Shown in pieces: positions 57,199 to 64,000 of a DNA stretch of 64,000 bases. Origin of the DNA: Pleurodeles waltl (lineage: Eukaryota; Chordata; Amphibia; Caudata; Salamandridae); assembly GCF_031143425.1 (NCBI RefSeq), contig NC_090439.1, forward strand, positions 348,930,027 to 348,994,026, in the 5' to 3' direction. Position 1 is the first letter of the stretch, and the number at the start of each line of letters is the position of its first letter. The translations under genes and the position numbers were made by a program. The notes under the pieces are model-generated. The model saw nothing but the letters and a program-made list of their open reading frames with translations, searched no databases and was not told the DNA's origin.

Positions 57199-59881
57199 TG
57201 TAGGAAGTTGGCTCTGTATGTGCTATTTCAAAGTAAGGAATAGCATGCACAGAGTCCAAGGGTTCCCCTTAGAGGTAAAATAGTGGTAAAAATAGATAAT
57301 ACTAATGCTCTATTTTGTGGTAGTGTGGTCGAGCAGTAGGCTTATCCAAGGAGTAGTGTTAAGCATTTGTTGTACATACACATAGACAATAAATGAGGTA
57401 CACACACTCAGAGACAAATCCAGCCAATAGGTTTTGTATAGAAAAATATCTTTTCTTAGTTTATTTTAAGAACCACAGGTTCAAATTCTACATGTAATAT
57501 CTCATTCGAAAGGTATTGCAGGTAAGTACTTTAGGAACTTCAAATCATCAAAATTGCATGTATACTTTTCAAGTTATTCACAAATAGCTGTTTTAAAAGT
57601 GGACACAGTGCAATTTTCACAGTTCCTAGGGGAGGTAAGTATTTGTTAGGTTAACCAGGTAAGTAAGACACTTACAGGGCTTAGTTCTTGGTCCAAGGTA
57701 GCCCACCGTTGGGGGTTCAGAGCGACCCCAAAGTCACCACACCAGCAGCTCAGGGCCGGTCAGGTGCAGAGTTCAAAGTGGTGCCCAAAACACATAGGCT
57801 AGAATGGAGAGAAGGGGGTGCCCCGGTTCCGGTCTGCTTGCAGGTAAGTACCCGCGTCTTCGGAGGGCAGACCAGGGGGGTTTTGTAGGGCACCGGGGGG
57901 GACACAAGTCCACACAGAAATTTCACCCTCAGCAGCGCGGGGGCGGCCGGGTGCAGTGTCGAAACAAGCGTCGGGTTCGCAATGTTAGTCTATGAGAGAT
58001 CTCGGGATCTCTTCAGCGCTGCAGGCAGGCAAGGGGGGGGTTCCTCGGGGAAACCTCCACTTGGGCAAGGGAGAGGGACTCCTGGGGGTCACTTCTCCAG
58101 TGAAAGTCCGGTCCTTCAGGTCCTGGGGGCTGCGGGTGCAGGGTCTCTCCCAGGCGTCGGGACTTTAGGTTCAAAGAGTCGCGGTCAGGGGAAGCCTCGG
58201 GATTCCCTCTGCAGGCGGCGCTGTGGGGGCTCAGGGGGGACAGGTTTTGGTACTCACAGTATCAGAGTAGTCCTGGGGTCCCTCCTGAGGTGTCGGATCT
58301 CCACCAGCCGAGTCGGGGTCGCCGGGTGCAGTGTTGCAAGTCTCACGCTTCTTGCGGGGAGCTTGCAGGGTTCTTTAAAGCTGCTGGAAACAAAGTTGCA
58401 GCTTTTCTTGGAGCAGGTCCGCTGTCCTCGGGAGTTTCTTGTCTTTTCGAAGCAGGGGCAGTCCTCAGAGGATGTCGAGGTCGCTGGTCCCTTTGGAAGG
58501 CGTCGCTGGAGCAGGATCTTTGGAAGGCAGGAGACAGGCCGGTGAGTTTCTGGAGCCAAGGCAGTTGTCGTCCTCTGGTCTTCCGCTGCAGGGGTTTTCA
58601 GCTGGGCAGTCCTTCTTCTTGTAGTTGCAGGAATCTAATTTTCTAGGGTTCAGGGTAGCCCTTAAATACTAAATTTAAGGGCGTGTTTAGGTCTGGGGGG
58701 TTAGTAGCCAATGGCTACTAGCCCTGAGGGTGGGTACACCCTCTTTGTGCCTCCTCCCAAGGGGAGGGGGTCACAATCCTAACCCTATTGGGGGAATCCT
58801 CCATCTGCAAGATGGAGGATTTCTAAAAGTTAGAGTCACTTCAGCTCAGGACACCTTAGGGGCTGTCCTGACTGGCCAGTGACTCCTCCTTGTTTTTCTC
58901 ATTATCTTCTCCGGCCTTGCCGCCAAAAGTGGGGCCTGGCCGGAGGGGGCGGGCAACTCCACTAGCTGGAGTGTCCTGCTGGGTTGGCACAAAGGAGGTG
59001 AGCCTTTGAGGCTCACCGCCAGGTGTGACAATTCCTGCCTGGGGGAGGTGTTAGCATCTCCACCCAGTGCAGGCTTTGTTACTGGCCTCAGAGTGACAAA
59101 GGCACTCTCCCCATGGGGCCAGCAACATGTCTCGGTTTGTGGCAGGCTGCTAAAACTAGTCAGCCTACACAGATAGTCGGTTAAGTTTCAGGGGGCACCT
59201 CTAAGGTGCCCTCTGTGGTGTATTTTACAATAAAATGTACACTGGCATCAGTGTGCATTTATTGTGCTGAGAAGTTTGATACCAAACTTCCCAGTTTTCA
59301 GTGTAGCCATTATGGTGCTGTGGAGTTCGTGTTTGACAAACTCCCAGACCATATACTCTTATGGCTACCCTGCACTTACAATGTCTAAGGTTTTGTTTAG
59401 ACACTGTAGGGGTACCATGCTCATGCACTGGTACCCTCACCTATGGTATAGTGCACCCTGCCTTAGGGCTGTAAGGCCTGCTAGAGGGGTGTCTTACCTA
59501 TACTGCATAGGCAGTGAGAGGCTGGCATGGCACCCTGAGGGGAGTGCCATGTCGACTTACTCGTTTTGTCCTCACTAGCACACACAAGCTGGCAAGCAGT
59601 GTGTCTGTGCTGAGTGAGAGGTCTCCAGGGTGGCATAAGACATGCTGCAGCCCTTAGAGACCTTCCTTGGCATCAGGGCCTTTGGTACTAGAAGTACCAG
59701 TTACAAGGGACTTATCTGGATGCCAGGGTCTGCCAATTGTGGATACAAAAGTACAGGTTAGGGAAAGAACACTGGTGCTGGGGCCTGGTTAGCAGGCCTC
59801 AGCACACTTTCAATTGTAAACATAGCATCAGCAAAGGCAAAAAGTCAGGGGGCAACCATGCCAAGGAGGCATTTCCTTACA
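57199..59881 (-). repeat. shared middle LTR of the array (2683 bp)
   Basis: It serves as the 5' LTR of unit 1 (primer site on its left in plus-strand view) and as the 3' LTR of unit 2 (G-run polypurine tract on its right). No host sequence or target duplication lies on either side, so it joins two internal regions directly. Confidence 0.93.
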
Positions 59882-59884
59882 CAA

Positions 59885-59893
59885 CCCCCCCCC
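59885..59893 (-). other. polypurine tract, array unit 2
   Basis: Nine G on the minus strand, identical in context to unit 1. Confidence 0.75.
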
Positions 59894-59911
59894 AAACGAA
59901 AGAGGATGAGA

Positions 59912-62900
59912 CTAACCTTTCCCAAGAGAGTCTTCATTTTCTAAGTGGAAGAACCTGGAAAGGCCATCTGCATTGGCATGGGCAGTCCCAGGTCTGTGTT
60001 CCACTATAAAGTCCATTCCCTGTAGGGAGATGGACCACCTCAACAGTTTAGGATTTTCACCTTTCATTTGCATCAGCCATTTGAGAGGTCTGTGGTCAGT
60101 TTGAACTAGGAAGTGAGTCCCAAAGAGGTATGGTCTCAGCTTCTTCAGGGACCAAACCACAGCAAAGGCCTCCCTCTCAATGGCACTCCAACGCTGCTCC
60201 CTGGGGAGTAACCTCCTGCTAATGAAAGCAACAGGCTGGTCAAGGCCATCATCATTTGTTTGGGACAAAACTGCCCCTATCCCATGTTCAGAGGCATCTG
60301 TCTGCACAATGAACTGCTTAGAATAATCTGGAGCTTTTAGAACTGGTGCTGAGCACATTGCCTGTTTCAGGGTGTCAAAGGCCTGTTGGCATTCCACAGT
60401 CCAGTTCACTTTCTTGGGCATTTTCTTGGAGGTGAGTTCAGTGAGGGCGGTCACAATGGATCCATATCCCTTCACAAACCTCCTGTAATACCCAGTCAAG
60501 CCAAGGAATGCCCTGACTTGAGTCTGGGTTTTTGGAGCTACCCAGTCCAGAATAGTCTGGATCTTGGGTTGGAGTGGCTGAACTTGGCCTCCACCTACAA
60601 GGTGTCCCAAGTAAACCACAGTTCCCTGCCCTATCTGGCATTTGGATGCCTTGATAGAGAGGCCTGCAGATTGCAGAGCCTTCAAAACCTTCTTCAGGTG
60701 GACCAGGTGATCCTGCCAGGTGGAGCTAAAGACAGCAATATCATCAAGATAAGCTGTGCTAAAGGACTCCAAGCCAGCAAGGACTTGATTCACCAACCTT
60801 TGGAAGGTGGCAGGGGCATTCTTTAAACCAAAGGGCATAACAGTAAACTGATAATGCCCATCAGGTGTGGAGAATGCTGTTTTCTCTTTTGCTCCAGGTG
60901 CCATTTTTATTTGCCAGTACCCTGCTGTCAAGTCAAAGGTACTTAAGAATTTGGCAGCACCTAATTTGTCTATGAGCTCATCAGCTCTTGGAATTGGATG
61001 AGCATCTGTTCTGGTGACAGAATTGAGCCCTCTGTAGTCCACACAAAACCTCATCTCTTTCTTTCCATCTTTGGTGTGAGGTTTGGGGACTAAGACCACT
61101 GGGCTAGCCCAGGGGCTGTCAGAGCGCTCAATTACTCCCAATTCCAGCATCTTGTGGACTTCCACCTTGATGCTTTCCTTAACATGGTCAGATTGTCTAA
61201 AGATTTTGTTCTTGACAGGCATGCTGTCTCCTGTGTCCACATCATGGGTACACAGGTGTGTCTGACCAGGGGTTAAGGAGAAGAGTTCAGGAAACTGTTG
61301 TAGGACTCTCCTACAATCAGCTTGCTGTTGGCCAGAGAGGGTGTCTGAGTAGATCACTCCATCTACTGTGCCATCTTTTGGGTCTGATGACAGAAGATCA
61401 GGGAGAGGTTCACTCTCTGCCTCCTGATCCTCATCTGTTACCATCAACAGATTGACATCAGCCCTGTCGTGGAAGAGCTTAAGGCGGTTTACATGGATCA
61501 CCCTCTTGGGGCTCCTGCTTGTGCCCAGGTCCACCAGGTAGGTGACCTGACTCTTCCTTTCTAGTACTGGGTAAGGGCCACTCCATTTGTCCTGGAGTGC
61601 CCTGGGAGCCACAGGCTCCAGAACCCAGACTTTCTGCCCTGGTTGGAACTCAACCAGTGCAGCCTTTTGGTCATACCAAAACCTCTGGAGCTGTTGGCTG
61701 GCCTCAAGGTTTTTGGTTGCCTTTTCCATGTACTCTGCCATTCTAGAGCGAAGGCCAAGTACATAGTCCACTATGTCCTGTTTAGGCTCATGGAGAGGTC
61801 TCTCCCAGCCTTCTTTAACAAGGGCAAGTGGTCCCCTTACAGGATGACCAAACAGAAGTTCAAAGGGTGAGAACCCTACTCCCTTCTGTGGCACCTCTCT
61901 GTAAGCGAAAAGCAGACATGGCAAGAGGACATCCCATCTCCTTTTGAGTTTTTCTGGGAGCCCCATGATCATGCCCTTTAATGTCTTGTTGAATCTCTCA
62001 ACTAAGCCATTAGTTTGTGGATGGTATGGTGTAGTGAATTTATAAGTCACCCCACACTCATTCCACATGTGCTTTAGGTATGCTGACATGAAGTTGGTAC
62101 CTCTGTCAGACACCACCTCCTTAGGGAAACCCACTCTGGTAAAGATACCAATGAGGGCCTTGGCTACTGCAGGGGCAGTAGTCGACCTAAGGGGAATAGC
62201 TTCAGGATACCTGGTAGCAGGATCCACTACTACCAGGATATACATATTTCCTGAGGCTGTGGGAGGTTCTAGTGGACCAACTATGTCCACACCCACTCTT
62301 TCAAAGGGAACCCCCACCACTGGAAGTGGAATGAGGGGGGCCTTTGGATGCCCACCTGTCTTACCACTGGCTTGACAGGTGGGGCAGGAGAGGCAAAACT
62401 CCTTAACCATGTTGGACATATTGGGCCAGTAGAAGTGGTTGACTAACCTCTCCCACGTCTTGGTTTGTCCCAAATGTCCAGCAAGGGGAATGTCATGGGC
62501 CAATGTTAGGATGAACTTCCTGAACAGCTGAGGCACTACCACTCTCCTAGTGGCACCAGGTTTGGGGTCTCTGGCCTCAGTGTACAGGAGTCCATCTTCC
62601 CAATAGACCCTATGCGTTCCATTTTTCTTGCCTTTGGACTCTTCAGCAGCTTGCTGCCTAAGGCCTTCAAGAGAGGGACAGGTTTCTTGCCCCTTACACA
62701 GCTCCTCCCTTGAGGGTCCCCCTGGGCCTAAGAGCTCAACCTGATAAGGTTCAAGCTCCAAAGGCTCAGTTCCCTCAGAGGGCAGAACTTCTTCCTGAGA
62801 AGAGAGGTTCCCTTTCTTTTGCTGTGTTGCAGTTGGTTTCCCAGCTGACTTTCCTGTTCTCTTGGTAGGCTGGGCCATTCTTCCAGACTCCAGCTCTACT

Positions 62901-64000
62901 TGTTCACCCTGTGCCTTGCACTGTGCTCTTGTTTTCACACACACCAGTTCAGGGATACCCAGCATTGCTGCATGGGTTTTTAGTTCTACCTCAGCCCATG
63001 CTGAGGACTCCAGGTCATTTCCAAGCAGACAGTCCACTGGGATATTTGAGGAGACCACCACCTGTTTCAGGCCATTGACCCCTCCCCATTCTAAAGTAAC
63101 CATTGCCATGGGATGTACTTTTCTCTGATTGTCAGCGTTGGTGACTGTGTAAGTTTTTCCAGTCAGGTATTGGCCAGGGGAAACCAGTTTCTCTGTCACC
63201 ATGGTGACACTGGCACCTGTATCCCTCAGGCCCTCTATTCTAGTCCCATTAATTAAGAGTTGCTGTCTGTATTTTTGCATGTTAGGCGGCCAGACAGCTA
63301 GTGTGGCTAAATCCACCCCACCCTCAGAAACTAGAGTAGCTTCAGTGTGGACCCTGATTTGCTCTGGGCACAATGTTGATCCCACTTGGAGACTAGCCAT
63401 ACCAGTGTTACCTGGATGGGAGTTTGGAGTGGAACCTTTCTTGGGACAGGCCTTGTCTCCAGTTTGGTGTCCATGCTGTTTACAGCTATGACACCAGGCC
63501 TTTTTGGGATCAAAGTTTTTACCCTTGTACCCATTGTTTTGTGAAGAGGCTCTGGGCCCACCCTCCTGTGCAGGTTTTTGGGGGCCTGTAGAAGACTCTT
63601 TACTATTTTTAGTTTTGGTTGTCTCATCACCCTTCCCCTGGGGAGTCTTTGTGACCCCTTTCTTTTGGTCACCCCCTGTTGAAGTCTTGGACACCCTTGT
63701 CTTGACCCAATGGTCCGCCTTCTTTCCCAATTCTTGGGGAGAAATTGGTCCTAGGTCTACCAGATGCTGATGCAGTTTATCATTGAAACAATTACTTAAC
63801 AGGTGTTCTTTCACAAATAAATTGTACAGCCCATCATAATTACTTACACCACTGCCTTGAATCCAACCATCTAGTGTTTTCACTGAGTAGTCAACAAAGT
63901 CAACCCAGGTCTGGCTCGAGGATTTTTGAGCCCCCCTGAACCTAATCCTGTACTCCTCAGTGGAGAATCCAAAGCCCTCAATCAGGGTACCCTTCATGAG
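59912..64000 (-). CDS. gag-pol polyprotein of Gmr1-like element, array unit 2 (N-terminus outside window)
   Basis: An open frame to the window edge, covering the C-terminal 1361 or more residues from the SCAN-like capsid to RNase H. It differs from unit 1 by one residue in the overlap (K to R in the segment before the GPY/F-like domain). The protease DTGAS, integrase D-D-E and RT YLDD motifs are intact. The missing ~230 residues should lie just beyond 64000. Confidence 0.93.
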   Translation of the reverse strand, partial: LMKGTLIEGFGFSTEEYRIRFRGAQKSSSQTWVDFVDYSVKTLDGWIQGSGVSNYDGLYNLFVKEHLLSNCFNDKLHQHLVDLGPISPQELGKKADHWVKTRVSKTSTGGDQKKGVTKTPQGKGDETTKTKNSKESSTGPQKPAQEGGPRASSQNNGYKGKNFDPKKAWCHSCKQHGHQTGDKACPKKGSTPNSHPGNTGMASLQVGSTLCPEQIRVHTEATLVSEGGVDLATLAVWPPNMQKYRQQLLINGTRIEGLRDTGASVTMVTEKLVSPGQYLTGKTYTVTNADNQRKVHPMAMVTLEWGGVNGLKQVVVSSNIPVDCLLGNDLESSAWAEVELKTHAAMLGIPELVCVKTRAQCKAQGEQVELESGRMAQPTKRTGKSAGKPTATQQKKGNLSSQEEVLPSEGTEPLELEPYQVELLGPGGPSREELCKGQETCPSLEGLRQQAAEESKGKKNGTHRVYWEDGLLYTEARDPKPGATRRVVVPQLFRKFILTLAHDIPLAGHLGQTKTWERLVNHFYWPNMSNMVKEFCLSCPTCQASGKTGGHPKAPLIPLPVVGVPFERVGVDIVGPLEPPTASGNMYILVVVDPATRYPEAIPLRSTTAPAVAKALIGIFTRVGFPKEVVSDRGTNFMSAYLKHMWNECGVTYKFTTPYHPQTNGLVERFNKTLKGMIMGLPEKLKRRWDVLLPCLLFAYREVPQKGVGFSPFELLFGHPVRGPLALVKEGWERPLHEPKQDIVDYVLGLRSRMAEYMEKATKNLEASQQLQRFWYDQKAALVEFQPGQKVWVLEPVAPRALQDKWSGPYPVLERKSQVTYLVDLGTSRSPKRVIHVNRLKLFHDRADVNLLMVTDEDQEAESEPLPDLLSSDPKDGTVDGVIYSDTLSGQQQADCRRVLQQFPELFSLTPGQTHLCTHDVDTGDSMPVKNKIFRQSDHVKESIKVEVHKMLELGVIERSDSPWASPVVLVPKPHTKDGKKEMRFCVDYRGLNSVTRTDAHPIPRADELIDKLGAAKFLSTFDLTAGYWQIKMAPGAKEKTAFSTPDGHYQFTVMPFGLKNAPATFQRLVNQVLAGLESFSTAYLDDIAVFSSTWQDHLVHLKKVLKALQSAGLSIKASKCQIGQGTVVYLGHLVGGGQVQPLQPKIQTILDWVAPKTQTQVRAFLGLTGYYRRFVKGYGSIVTALTELTSKKMPKKVNWTVECQQAFDTLKQAMCSAPVLKAPDYSKQFIVQTDASEHGIGAVLSQTNDDGLDQPVAFISRRLLPREQRWSAIEREAFAVVWSLKKLRPYLFGTHFLVQTDHRPLKWLMQMKGENPKLLRWSISLQGMDFIVEHRPGTAHANADGLSRFFHLENEDSLGKG

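Larger units (their letters stand above)
49443..64000 (-). mobile_element. tandem Gmr1-like array LTR-internal-LTR-internal (continues past window)
   Basis: On the minus strand two internal regions (52126-57198 and 59882 onward) are joined by a single shared LTR (57199-59881), with another LTR at 49443-52125. The repeat period is 7756 bp. The two units differ at very few sites: one residue in the coding overlap (53934/61690 region) and about four LTR bases. The array interrupts the copy C LTR. Head-to-tail proviruses sharing an LTR arise by recombination between LTRs or by integration of a multimer; a collapsed or duplicated assembly must also be considered. Confidence 0.85.

Overview
The window is vertebrate genomic DNA made almost entirely of nested transposable elements, threaded by exons of one host gene. 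Five exons on the minus strand (38496 down to 21953) encode a laminin alpha chain and fit LAMA1 best. Introns are long and filled by Ty3/gypsy-type elements with 2.7 kb LTRs and by a DIRS (tyrosine-recombinase) element. That mix suggests a salamander or newt with a giant genome. The organism is an inference; the exons and elements are read from the sequence.

Layout, left to right. 1-8503: a nearly complete, coding-intact Gmr1-like element on the plus strand, with domain order gag-PR-IN-RT-RH in one 1592-codon ORF. 8504-8606: a scrap of an older LTR of the same kind. About 8640-17550: the 3' half of a decayed gamma/epsilon-type endogenous retrovirus (pol connection, RNase H, integrase, env, PPT, 3' LTR). 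It is interrupted by a composite LTR (9752-12145) and by an old solo Gmr1-like LTR (14144-16714), which itself carries a 559-bp hairpin-rich MITE. 17551-18944: unassigned. 18945-21167: a second old solo LTR. 21953-38496: laminin exons. The last intron in the window holds a complete 8163-bp element (22364-30526) with a 5-bp target duplication. That element has Gmr1-like LTRs but encodes only gag, a protease-like domain with an altered catalytic triplet, and a new C-terminal membrane-spanning region, with no polymerase. 38656-45411: a degenerate minus-strand DIRS element with both inverted terminal repeats and the internal complementary region, broken by a 925-bp hairpin-rich MITE. 46085-46275: a lone DIRS end. 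46347-46822: a gag fragment of another retroelement, cut by a Gmr1-like LTR (46823-49442). That LTR is cut in turn by a minus-strand array LTR-internal-LTR-internal that leaves the window at 64000.

How the parts relate. The autonomous copies (1-8503 and the array) encode every enzyme needed for copying, and the 22364-30526 element most likely uses them in trans. The array copies are mosaic: their leader and first ~120 gag codons match the non-autonomous element, while the rest and the LTRs match the first element. This is what template switching between co-packaged RNAs would leave. LTR pairs are almost identical, so activity is recent. The strongest candidates for undescribed biology are the polymerase-less gag-membrane element, the two MITEs built from serial near-perfect hairpins, the head-to-tail array sharing one LTR, and the covarying hairpins inside the LTRs.
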